The position numbers and the translations under genes are program-made. DNA of 64,000 bases from contig NZ_CP085935.1 in NCBI RefSeq assembly GCF_020735465.1, positions 806,001-870,000 of the forward strand, read 5' to 3'. Shown in pieces: positions 55,120 to 62,828 of this stretch. The stretch comes from Collinsella stercoris DSM 13279. GTDB lineage: Bacteria > Actinomycetota > Coriobacteriia > Coriobacteriales > Coriobacteriaceae. Every line of letters begins with the position of its first letter. The stretch's first letter is position 1. The notes under the pieces were generated by a model. That model was not told where the DNA came from. It searched no databases and worked only from the letters and a program-made list of their open reading frames with translations.

Positions 55120-56265
55120 ATGGACCTCACGGACGTCCGCTCACAGATCGACGAGATCGACGCCCAGCTGCTTGATCTCTTTGGCCGTCGCATGGCACTC
55201 GCCCGCGACGTCGCGCAATCCAAGCTCGAGACGGGCAAGGCCGTCTTCGACCCCGCGCGCGAGCGCGAGAAGCTCGCCGACGTCGCCGCGAAGGCCCCGG
55301 ACGGCCTGCAAGAGCAATCCGTGGCGCTCTTTTCCCTGCTCATAAGTATGAACAAGGCCGCACAGCTCCGCATGATCAACGCGGCGCGCAAAGACAGCCC
55401 CTCTCATCGGATGCGCGCCTCGTTCCTGCCGCTCGAGACCGCCTTCCCCGCCAGGGCGACCGTCTGCTGCCAGGGCGTCGAGGGCGCGTACAGCCAGATC
55501 GCCGCATGCAAGCTCTTCTCCATCCCGAGCATCACGTTCGCCCCCACCTTTGCGGGCGTGTTTCGCGCGGTGACGGAGGGTGCCTGCGAATTCGGCGTGC
55601 TGCCCATCGAGAACTCCACCGCCGGCTCCGTGAACGCCGTGTACGACCTGCTCGGCTCCCACGGATGCTCGATCGTCCGCGCGGTGCGCCTCAAGATCGA
55701 CCATAACCTGCTCGCCAAGCCGGGCGCGACCCTCGCCGACATCCGAGAAGTCGTCTCCCATAGCCAGGCCCTCAACCAATGCGCCGCGTACCTCGAGCGA
55801 CTCGGGGTGCGCACCACCGTGTGCGAAAACACGGCGCGCGCCGCCGAGCTCGTCTCGACATCGGGCCGGACGGACCTCGCCGCGCTCTCCTCGCGCGCCT
55901 GCGCCGACCTCTACGGGCTTTCGGTGATCGAGCGCGCGGTGCAGGACTCGGACGCCAACTACACGCGGTTCGCGGTCATCTCCCGCGAACCCGCCATCTA
56001 CCCAGGCGCCGATCACTCATCGATCCAGCTCACGCTCAAAAGCGAGCCCGGCGCGCTGTATCGCGTGCTCGAGCGCATCTACGCCCTCAACATCGACCTC
56101 GTCAAGCTCGAGAGCCGACCCGTGCCGGGCAGCGACTTCGAGTTCACGTTCTACTTCGACCTCGCGTGCCCTGCGGTGAGCCCCGCTTTCGCCACGCTGC
56201 TGGACTCGCTCGACGACGTGTGCTCTGAGATGCGCTACTTTGGGAGCTACACCGAGGTCCTCTAG
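55120..56265 (+). CDS. pheA: Bifunctional chorismate mutase / prephenate dehydratase (P-protein)
   Basis: PheA makes phenylpyruvate from chorismate. The 381-residue protein has an AroQ-type chorismate mutase domain (about 1-90), a prephenate dehydratase domain (about 107-285, with GVEGAYSQIAACKLF, PIENSTAGSVNAVYDLL and YTRFAVIS) and a C-terminal ACT domain (SIQLTLKSEPGALYRVL) for phenylalanine feedback. ATG at 55120 follows AAGGAG. A far longer open frame through aroA and aroC in this phase is a G+C artefact. Confidence 0.95.
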   Translation: MDLTDVRSQIDEIDAQLLDLFGRRMALARDVAQSKLETGKAVFDPAREREKLADVAAKAPDGLQEQSVALFSLLISMNKAAQLRMINAARKDSPSHRMRASFLPLETAFPARATVCCQGVEGAYSQIAACKLFSIPSITFAPTFAGVFRAVTEGACEFGVLPIENSTAGSVNAVYDLLGSHGCSIVRAVRLKIDHNLLAKPGATLADIREVVSHSQALNQCAAYLERLGVRTTVCENTARAAELVSTSGRTDLAALSSRACADLYGLSVIERAVQDSDANYTRFAVISREPAIYPGADHSSIQLTLKSEPGALYRVLERIYALNIDLVKLESRPVPGSDFEFTFYFDLACPAVSPAFATLLDSLDDVCSEMRYFGSYTEVL

Positions 56266-56450
56266 CCTCACCGCCTTATCGGGGTCAGCGCGCAACAGCA
56301 ATGGCGGCTTCCGCACATCCCGCACGCGCTCTCCCTTACACACAGCCCTCCTCATACATGACGGCGGGCGCAGAAGATTCACCCCCACCCTCACATACCA
56401 CCCCAAGCAGCATGGATCAGCCCATGTTGCCCGCAAGAAAGGTCACGAAC

Positions 56451-57695
56451 ATGGAACAAGCCCCGCGCCCCTACGGAGTCCTCGGCCGCGTGCTGGGGCA
56501 CAGCTACACCCCCACCATCTACCGCGAGCTCGCCGGACTCGACTACCGCAAATTCGAGCGCGAGCCGGAAGACCTCGAAGCATTCGTGCGTTCAGATGAA
56601 TGGGAGGGCTTCAACGTCACCATCCCCTATAAGCGCGACCTCGTCCCCTACATGGACGAGCTTTCAGAGGTGGCGCGGCGCATGGGCAACATCAACACCG
56701 TCACGCGCCTCGCCGACGGGCGACTGCGCGGCGACAACACTGACTACTACGGCTGCAAGGTGCTCGTCGAGTCGCTCGGGATCGATCTTGCGGGTAAGAA
56801 AGCCGTGGTGTTCGGCGGTTCGGGAGGTGCGGGATCCACGGCGATGATGGTGCTCGCGGACCTCGGCATGCGCCCCGTGTCCATCGACCGCAGCGGCGAG
56901 AACACGTATGAGAACCTTGAGCGCCATGCCGACGCCGCCCTTGCGCTCAATTGCACTCCCGTGGGCATGTTCCCCGCGTGCCCCGCCGCCCCCTGCAGCC
57001 TCGAGAGCCTTCCCGCGCTCGAGGGGCTCATCGACATCGTGTACAACCCCGCTCGCACCGCGCTCATGATGGAAGCCGAGCGCCGCGATGTCCCGAACGC
57101 CGGCGGCCTGCTCATGCTCGTCGCCCAGGCAGCGCAGGCAGTCGAGCGCTACACCGGTGAGCACATCGACATGGCCCGCATCATGGATGTGACGGCGCGC
57201 CTCTCCGCCAGCGAGCAGAACGTCGCCCTCATCGGCATGCCCGGCTGCGGAAAAACCCGCGTGGGCGAGCAACTCGCAAAACTGCTCGACAGGACGCACG
57301 TCGACATCGACCGCGCCTTTGGAGAGGAGGTCGGCATGAGCTGCGCGGAGTTCATCGAGACGCAGGGCGAGGAGGCCTTCCGTGTGCGCGAGACGGAGGT
57401 GCTCGGACGCATCGCCGCGCAATCCGGCTTGGTCATCTCGTGCGGCGGCGGCGTGGTCACGCGTTCGGAGAACTACGCCCTGCTGCACCAGAACAGCATC
57501 ATTGTCATGCTGGATCGACCCATCGACCAACTTTCCAAGAAAGGACGCCCCATCACCGCGCGCGATGGCATCGAGGCGCTCGCCGAGCGCAGGCTGCCCC
57601 TCTACCGCGCATGGGCGGACGTCGTTGTCCAGTCGCGCGAATGCGCCGCAAGCACCGCCGCGGTCGCGCGCGATGCGCTGCCGGCCATGCTGTAA
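56451..57695 (+). CDS. Shikimate dehydrogenase / shikimate kinase fusion
   Basis: The 414-residue protein joins AroE (about 1-250) and AroK (about 256-414), steps 4 and 5 of the pathway. AroE has NVTIPYK with K61, D97 in GDNTDYYG, and the FGGSGGAGSTA cofactor loop; the substrate motif reads GHSYTPTIY instead of GHSxSPxxH. AroK has P-loop GMPGCGKT (262-269), DIDRAFGEE and the CGGGVV loop. ATG at 56451 follows AAAGG. The 185-bp gap before it is the longest inside the cluster. Confidence 0.93.
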   Translation: MEQAPRPYGVLGRVLGHSYTPTIYRELAGLDYRKFEREPEDLEAFVRSDEWEGFNVTIPYKRDLVPYMDELSEVARRMGNINTVTRLADGRLRGDNTDYYGCKVLVESLGIDLAGKKAVVFGGSGGAGSTAMMVLADLGMRPVSIDRSGENTYENLERHADAALALNCTPVGMFPACPAAPCSLESLPALEGLIDIVYNPARTALMMEAERRDVPNAGGLLMLVAQAAQAVERYTGEHIDMARIMDVTARLSASEQNVALIGMPGCGKTRVGEQLAKLLDRTHVDIDRAFGEEVGMSCAEFIETQGEEAFRVRETEVLGRIAAQSGLVISCGGGVVTRSENYALLHQNSIIVMLDRPIDQLSKKGRPITARDGIEALAERRLPLYRAWADVVVQSRECAASTAAVARDALPAML

Positions 57696-58059
57696 CGTCT
57701 CCGCAGGCCAGCCAAGGCGACTCCTCGATCTTGCGCATCGTGTCCCATACAGCATCCCGTCCGCCAGACTCACGCCGCCCGTAACTCCAACCCAAACGCT
57801 GCCGGCACGCCGCACACACCTCCAACCCAGGCGCCGCCATCACGCCGCACACAACTCCAGCGCAAGCGCCGCCATCGGGTGCGCTTGGCATGAACAGGCG
57901 GACGAACATGCCACTTGAGAGTCTTATTGTTGAGAAGACGCTCTCACCGACGTTTCCGACAAGATGGCGTTCTTCAAAAGCGCACGAGCATCAAGCTCGT
58001 TTCACCGTGCTGCGAGGGATATGCATCAGAAAGAACGAACTCGAAAGAGGGAGAACACC
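57696..58059. other. Intergenic region between aroE-aroK and aroQ
   Basis: Besides the 35-bp tandem repeat (57783-57876), it contains an imperfect hairpin TGAGAGTCTT / AAGA-CG-CTCTCA (57916-57946). No gene or clear promoter hexamers were found. The hairpin lacks a T-tract. Confidence 0.5.
57783..57876 (+). repeat. 35-bp degenerate tandem repeat, about 2.7 copies
   Basis: Units begin at 57783, 57818 and 57853. The pattern is (A)CTCCAACCCA-GCGCCGCC-ATCACGCCGCACAC. Copies 1 and 2 share most positions; copy 3 is cut after about 24 bp. It is noncoding in context. Confidence 0.75.
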
Positions 58060-58497
58060 ATGAAAGCACTCGTCATCAACGGACCCAACCTCAATATGCT
58101 GGGGATTCGCGAGCCGGGAATCTACGGCACGGAAACCTACGAGACGCTCGTCCAGATCTGCCAGGATGCTGCCGGCGACCTGGGCTTTGACGGCGTCGAG
58201 GTCTTTCAATCCAACCATGAGGGCGCGATCGTCGACCGCATCCAAGAGGCGTACGGCTCCGTGGACGGCATCGTGATCAACCCGGCCGCGTACACGCACA
58301 CGAGCGTCGCCATCCTCGATGCCCTCAAGGCCGTGTCACTTCCCGCTGTCGAGGTTCACATCTCCGCCGTGGAGGACCGCGAGGACTTTAGGCAGATATC
58401 GTACGCCGGTATGGCCTGCTTTGCCCGCGTCACAGGCGAAGGACTGCAGGGCTATGCACATGCCCTCAAGCTCCTTGCGGAGAAGCTCGCGAAATAA
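58060..58497 (+). CDS. aroQ: 3-dehydroquinate dehydratase, type II
   Basis: AroQ dehydrates 3-dehydroquinate, step 3 of the shikimate pathway. The 145-residue protein has the type II hallmarks NGPNLNMLGIREPGIYG (catalytic Tyr22), NPAAYTHTSVAI and EVHISAVEDREDFR. ATG at 58060 follows GGGAGA. It is 364 bp from the other aro genes, so it may have its own promoter. With it, all seven steps to chorismate are encoded in 9.1 kb. Confidence 0.96.
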   Translation: MKALVINGPNLNMLGIREPGIYGTETYETLVQICQDAAGDLGFDGVEVFQSNHEGAIVDRIQEAYGSVDGIVINPAAYTHTSVAILDALKAVSLPAVEVHISAVEDREDFRQISYAGMACFARVTGEGLQGYAHALKLLAEKLAK

Positions 58498-58527
58498 ATC
58501 AAGGAAGCCCGCCTGTCATTTCTGCAT

Positions 58528-58774
58528 GAAGATATGAACGAATTGAGGATATGAACGATGCGATTTTTGCCTCTCACTTTGTGACGACGTTTGCCCAGCT
58601 AGAACCCCCGGCACAAATGGAGAATATGAATGATTCGTTCATATCCTCCATCCATGCCAGAAAAACCGTTCATATCTTCAAGTCGTTCACATCTTCCATT
58701 TGTGCCAAAAAATCGTTCACTTCCTCAACGCGTTCATATCCTTGGCCCGTGCCAAGCAAACCATTCATATCTTC
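58528..58774. repeat. Array of nine 14-bp elements (TCGTTCATATCTTC type) in both orientations
   Basis: Minus-oriented copies start at 58528, 58545 and 58620; plus-oriented copies start at 58635, 58666, 58683, 58713, 58730 and 58761. The plus copies are spaced 31, 17, 30, 17 and 31 bp, so the higher unit is 47-48 bp. The longer spacer carries a second conserved piece (CATCCATGCC or CATTTGTGCC, then an A-rich run). The region is visibly A+T-richer than neighbouring genes. Confidence 0.85.
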
Positions 58775-59040
58775 CATCCATGCCGAACATAACGTTGACG
58801 CCAACAAAATCACTCTAAGCCTCTGTGCACCACAAAAATGGGGCTTATAGGACAAAAGCGTGTATCCGGCACGCTCCTCATCCCAATCCATGCGATACGG
58901 CTCCGAAGCACAAGCATCGAAGCCCATTTGGCCATCAGCCTCAGGGACCTTTGACCGCAAGAACAAGGTAATGAGGGCACAGAAAATCACGCCGCGCCCA
59001 GATGCCAAGGCGGCAAAACAGTCGCCTCTCTCGCTAACCT
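58775..59040. other. Rest of the aroQ-pnp convergent gap
   Basis: No convincing gene was found. Frames of about 80-110 codons exist on both strands but show no motif or ribosome site. The A+T content is higher than in the flanking genes, suggesting that this and the repeat array form one inserted or decayed segment. Confidence 0.4.
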
Positions 59041-59046
59041 ACAAAA

Positions 59047-59081
59047 GAAACCCCGGGCATCGAGCCCTGGGGTTTCCTTTT
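59047..59081 (-). terminator. Bidirectional terminator after pnp
   Basis: AAACCCCGGG (59048-59057) pairs with CCCTGGGGTTT (59065-59075), with one bulged base. On the minus strand it is followed by TTTTG (pnp side), and on the plus strand by CCTTTTAA, so it can stop transcription from both sides. Confidence 0.8.
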
Positions 59082-59117
59082 AACTACTTAGTTGTAGCGC
59101 AGCACGCAAAGTAACGG

Positions 59118-61409
59118 TTACTCCGCCTCGTGGTGGCGGCGCGGGGCGCGACCAGCACCGCCGTTGTCGCCGGGGTGACGCGGACGGTCGCCGCGCTCAC
59201 GGCGCGCAGGGCGGTCGAAACCGCGCGCACCGGTGTCACGGGCACCGCGACCCGGACGGTCACCACGCTCGCGACGCTCACCGCCACGACCCTCGCCCGA
59301 ACCGGAGCCAGCCGGGGCCTCGGGCTTGTCAAGGCGATCGAGGGAGATCTTGCCACGGTCGTCGATCTCGATAACCGTGACCTTGACCTCATCGCCCACG
59401 TTGAGGACGTCCTCGACCTTCTCCACGCGACCCTGGGCAACGCGGGAGATGTGCAGCAGGCCGTCCTTGCCGGGCAGCAGGTTCACGAACGCGCCGAAGG
59501 GTTGGATGGAAACCACGCGACCGGTGTACTCCTCGCCCACCTCGGGCACCTTGACGATGAGCTCGATGCGCTCGATGGCGGCGGCGACGGAATCGCCCAC
59601 GCCACCGACGTACACGGTGCCATCCTCGTGGATGTCGATGGAGGCGCCGGTCTCGTCCTGGATGCCGCGGATGGTCTCGCCGCCCTTGCCGATGACGTCG
59701 CGGATGTTCTCCGTCGGGATGGTGATGCTCTGGATCTTGGGCGCGGTAGCGCGGGTGTCCTCGCGCGGGCCGGGGACGACCTCGAGCATCTTGTCGAGAA
59801 TGAACGCACGGCCCTCCTTGGCCTGCTCAAGGGCAGTGCGCAGGATGTCGAACGTCAGGCCGGTGGCCTTGTTGTCCATCTGCAGGGCGGTGATACCGCG
59901 CTCGGTACCGGTGACCTTGAAGTCCATGTCGCCCAGGAAGTCCTCGAGGCCCTGGATGTCGGACAGGACCACGGTCTTGCCCTCCTCCTGGATGAGGCCC
60001 ATGGCGATGCCGGACACGGGGCGCTTGATGGGCACGCCGCCGTCCATGAGCGCCAGGCAGCTGCCGCAGGTGGACGCCATGGACGAGGAGCCGTTGGACT
60101 CCATGACCTCGGAGACCACGCGGATGGCGTAGGGGAACTCGTTCTCGTCGGGCAGCACGGGAATCAGCGCGCGCTCGGCGAGGTTGCCATGGCCGATCTC
60201 ACGGCGCTTGGGGCTACCCATGCGACCGGTCTCACCCGTGCAGTAGGGCGGGAAGTTGTAGTGGTGCATGTAGCGCTTGCCCTCGACGGGCTCGATGGTG
60301 TCCAGGCGCTGGCCCTCGTTGAGCATGCCGAGCGAGAGCACGGAGAGCACCTGGGTCTGACCGCGCTGGAACAGGCCGGAGCCGTGAACCAGGGGCAGGT
60401 AGTCGCCCTTGACCATGATAGGGCGGATCTCGTTGGCGGCACGTCCGTCGACGCGCTCGCCGGTCTCGACGACCATGCGGCGCATGGCGGTCTTCTCGAG
60501 CTTCTTGAGGTTCACCGGGATCTCGCGCTCCCACGCGGCCTGCTCCTCCTCGGTGAACTCGGCCTTGATGGCCTCCTTGAGCTCGGCGACCTTGTCCTGG
60601 CGAGCGAGCTTGTCGGCGTCGCGCAGGGCGGCGGCCATCTCGTCGTAGTGGGCGAAGATGCGGTCGTGGACCTCCTCGTTCGGCTCATCGAGCGGGTACT
60701 CGCGCTTGACGATCGCGCCGTTGACCTGCTCCCACTCGGCCACGAACTCGAGCTGGGCATCGCAGAAGGCGCCGATGGCCTCCTGGCCGAACTGCATGGC
60801 GGCGAGCATGTCCTCCTCGGAGACCTCCTCGGCACCGGCCTCCACCATGGAGATGAAGTCTCGGGTGCCCGCGAGCTCGAGGTCGAGATCGGAGGCGTCG
60901 CGCTCCTCATAGGTGGGGTTGACGATGAACTCGCCGGTCTCCTTGTCGCGGCCGATGCGCACGCAGGCGAGCGGGCCCTCGAACGGCACGCCGCCGAGCG
61001 TCATGGCAAGGGATGCGCCCATCACGCAGATCACGTCGACGGGGTTCTTCTGGTCGGCCACGAGGGAGGTGGCGACGACCTGGACCTCGTTGCGGAAGCC
61101 GTCGGGGAAGGACGGGCGGATCGGACGGTCGATCATGCGGGCGGTGAGGGTGGCCTTCTCGGAAGGACGGCCCTCGCGCTTGAGGTAGCCTCCCGGGATG
61201 CGGCCGGCGGCGTACATCTTCTCGTTGAAGTCGACGGTCAGCGGGAAGAAGTCGTAGTTCTTGCGCTCCTTGGAGACGACGACCGTGGTGAGCACGGTGG
61301 AGTCGCCCTGCTTGACGAGCGCGGCACCCGTGGCCTGCTTGGCAAGCTCGCCGGCCTCGAGCACGTAGGTCTTGCCGAACAGGTCAAAGGTCTTGCTTAC
61401 GAGTGTCAT
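59118..61409 (-). CDS. pnp: Polyribonucleotide nucleotidyltransferase (PNPase)
   Basis: PNPase degrades RNA 3'-5' by phosphorolysis. The 763-residue protein has two RNase PH-like domains with an alpha-helical linker, a KH domain (IRDVIGKGGETIRGI) and an S1 domain (GRVVSIQPFGAFVNLLPGKDG). The last 65 or so residues are an Arg/Gly/Asp-rich tail, probably disordered and RNA-binding. ATG at 61409 has GGAG. It follows rpsO, the standard order, but a terminator and a 240-bp leader intervene. Confidence 0.97.
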   Translation of the reverse strand: MTLVSKTFDLFGKTYVLEAGELAKQATGAALVKQGDSTVLTTVVVSKERKNYDFFPLTVDFNEKMYAAGRIPGGYLKREGRPSEKATLTARMIDRPIRPSFPDGFRNEVQVVATSLVADQKNPVDVICVMGASLAMTLGGVPFEGPLACVRIGRDKETGEFIVNPTYEERDASDLDLELAGTRDFISMVEAGAEEVSEEDMLAAMQFGQEAIGAFCDAQLEFVAEWEQVNGAIVKREYPLDEPNEEVHDRIFAHYDEMAAALRDADKLARQDKVAELKEAIKAEFTEEEQAAWEREIPVNLKKLEKTAMRRMVVETGERVDGRAANEIRPIMVKGDYLPLVHGSGLFQRGQTQVLSVLSLGMLNEGQRLDTIEPVEGKRYMHHYNFPPYCTGETGRMGSPKRREIGHGNLAERALIPVLPDENEFPYAIRVVSEVMESNGSSSMASTCGSCLALMDGGVPIKRPVSGIAMGLIQEEGKTVVLSDIQGLEDFLGDMDFKVTGTERGITALQMDNKATGLTFDILRTALEQAKEGRAFILDKMLEVVPGPREDTRATAPKIQSITIPTENIRDVIGKGGETIRGIQDETGASIDIHEDGTVYVGGVGDSVAAAIERIELIVKVPEVGEEYTGRVVSIQPFGAFVNLLPGKDGLLHISRVAQGRVEKVEDVLNVGDEVKVTVIEIDDRGKISLDRLDKPEAPAGSGSGEGRGGERRERGDRPGRGARDTGARGFDRPARRERGDRPRHPGDNGGAGRAPRRHHEAE

Positions 61410-61653
61410 TTCTTACTCCTATCCCCACGCGCCCCTTGCGCGCGGGCTTCTCAGGGTCGGCGGGACCCTCCCGCCGATCGGCTGCGGGGCGCTCGCGCGG
61501 CGCGGCCGCCCCGTGTGGAGACGCATGTCGATGTGCGTGTTAGGTGGATGAGGGAAGCGTAGTCCCAACCGAGGTGCTTGGCAGGCACCTCATCCAACCC
61601 AGCGCAAAAACCGATGCGCTCCGGGTTCGAGGCACCTGCCTCTCCCCCACATG
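61410..61653 (-). promoter_or_regulatory. pnp leader region with strong hairpins
   Basis: TCGGCGGGA (61457-61465) and TCCCGCCGA (61469-61477) form a perfect 9-bp stem with a 3-nt loop, about 50 nt before the pnp start. Another inverted repeat (AGGTGC near 61573, GCACCT near 61584) lies further upstream. No convincing -35/-10 pair was found. PNPase represses its own leader in other bacteria, so this is a candidate for autoregulation. Confidence 0.5.
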
Positions 61654-61681
61654 AAAAAGGGGCGTCCCAGAAGGACGCCCC
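61654..61681 (-). terminator. Rho-independent terminator after rpsO
   Basis: GGGGCGTCC (61659-61667) pairs with GGACGCCCC (61673-61681), with a 5-nt loop, and is followed on the minus strand by TTTTT (61658-61654). It separates rpsO from pnp. Confidence 0.85.
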
Positions 61682-61693
61682 ACCATGCGCGAT

Positions 61694-61972
61694 TTACTGG
61701 ATGTTGTCGCGGATGCCGAGCTCCTTGATGAGCTCACGGTACTCGTTGATGTCGTTCTTCTTGATGTAGGAGAGGAGACGACGACGCTTACCGACGAGCA
61801 TGAGCAGACCGCGGCGGGTGTGGAAGTCCTTCTGGTGGGACTTCATGTGCTCGGTGAGCTCCTTGATGCGCTCGGACAGGATGGCCACCTGGACCTTGGA
61901 GTTACCGGTGTCCTGGGCGTTCTTGCCGAACTTGGCGGTGAGCTCCGCCTTGCGCTCCTTGGAAATCGTCAT
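61694..61972 (-). CDS. rpsO: 30S ribosomal protein S15
   Basis: S15 binds the central domain of 16S rRNA. The 92-residue protein has the family sequence [19 protein letters not shown] and [20 protein letters not shown]. The ATG at 61972 has GAAAGGTGA upstream; the upstream extension has no homology. The promoter is probably the extended -10 at 62090-62098. Confidence 0.97.
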   Translation of the reverse strand: MTISKERKAELTAKFGKNAQDTGNSKVQVAILSERIKELTEHMKSHQKDFHTRRGLLMLVGKRRRLLSYIKKNDINEYRELIKELGIRDNIQ

Positions 61973-62089
61973 GATTTCACCTTTCTTGTTACGGCCGCGG
62001 GGATGCGCTCCCCCATGGCCTCGATTCGCCCCCAACTGGGAAGCCGCCGGTGCAGCGCGCATCCAAGACGAGGGTACCAACGGGCATGA

Positions 62090-62098
62090 ATACTACCA
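62090..62098 (-). promoter_or_regulatory. Candidate extended -10 promoter for rpsO
   Basis: On the minus strand TGGTAGTAT (62098-62090) fits TGn-TATAAT. It gives a leader of about 110 nt. No -35 was seen. Confidence 0.5.
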
Positions 62099-62139
62099 CA
62101 AGCCCCGTACCTGCGCGGGAACTGCATAACTTTGCGCGC

Positions 62140-62163
62140 GGAGACCGTCGCGCGACGGTCTCC
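62140..62163. repeat. Perfect 24-bp palindrome between the Rrf2 gene and rpsO
   Basis: GGAGACCGTCGC and its exact complement, with no loop. It follows the Rrf2 stop by 21 bp. There is no T-tract on either strand, so it may be a terminator of weak type, an RNA stabiliser or a protein site. Confidence 0.6.
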
Positions 62164-62184
62164 GCTCGAGCGGTGGCGCGTCGA

Positions 62185-62637
62185 TCACAGGGCGACGTCG
62201 AGCGATATCTCGGGCACATGCGCGAGCTCGGCGAGCGTCACGCCGTCAACATAGGCCTCGATCGTCTCCTCGAGGCCGGTCCAGAACTTCACGGTCGAGC
62301 ACAAGTCGCTCCTTCCGCACGTGCCCTCCAGCCCCTCGCACGCGACCGTCGAGCGCTCGCCCTCGGCGGCGCGCAGGATATCGCCGGCACGGATGTCCTG
62401 CGCGGGAACGGCCAGCACGTATCCGCCGCCCTTGCCGCGCACGCTCCGGAGCAACCCCGCGTTCATGAGGGGGCGCACGAGCTGCTCAAGGTACTTGAGC
62501 GAGATCTGCTCGCGCTCGGCCACCTCTCGCAGGGAGACCGCGGGCGCTGCCTTGGCCCCGGCAGCCGGGTCCCCGCCGATGGCGGCGATGTAGATCATGA
62601 GTTTGAGCGCATAGCGGCCCTTGGACGAGATGAGCAT
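62185..62637 (-). CDS. Rrf2-family transcriptional regulator (IscR-like)
   Basis: Rrf2 proteins sense iron-sulfur or redox state. The 150-residue protein has the winged HTH MLISSKGRYALKLMIYIA, the KYLEQL recognition helix and GKGGGYVLAVPA wing. Three cysteines, C100, C107 and C113, match the cluster ligands of IscR-like members, with spacing x6 and x5. It is divergent from sufC-sufB, so it probably controls the SUF operon and itself through the 191-bp gap. Confidence 0.92.
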   Translation of the reverse strand: MLISSKGRYALKLMIYIAAIGGDPAAGAKAAPAVSLREVAEREQISLKYLEQLVRPLMNAGLLRSVRGKGGGYVLAVPAQDIRAGDILRAAEGERSTVACEGLEGTCGRSDLCSTVKFWTGLEETIEAYVDGVTLAELAHVPEISLDVAL

Positions 62638-62828
62638 GGGAAGACCCCCTTGCGAACATGGGATATGAAGCGCGCGAGGCGAGCGAGAACGTCGGAATAT
62701 ATACGCGAAAATCGGCTATCATCGTATCGTTAATCCGAGTGAACTTCTAGAGTTTAGCGCGGATCGCCCCGAGCGCACGCGCTTCTTGCGCATGGCGCGC
62801 GGGCCGCGCCCCCTCGAAAGGACTTGAT
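62638..62828. promoter_or_regulatory. Divergent Rrf2/suf regulatory region
   Basis: The central 62690-62760 part is A+T-rich and contains TATATT and TATCAT hexamers plus an AACT...AGTT inverted half-site pair (62742-62754) that could be an operator. No hexamer pair is strong enough to assign promoters with confidence. Confidence 0.4.

Noticed and set aside
52774..56265. A 1163-codon open frame through aroA and aroC that ends with pheA
   Set aside because: Its first 780 codons are an Arg/Pro/Ala-rich shadow frame over two well-conserved genes; only the pheA part is real, starting at 55120.
58528..58774. CRISPR array
   Set aside because: Elements are only 14 bp and degenerate, orientation is mixed, spacing alternates between 17 and 31 bp, and the spacers are themselves related; no cas gene is present.
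58670..59114. Small genes on either strand in the aroQ-pnp gap
   Set aside because: The frames overlap repeats and each other and lack ribosome sites and motifs; a relation to repeated peptides elsewhere in the genome could not be tested.
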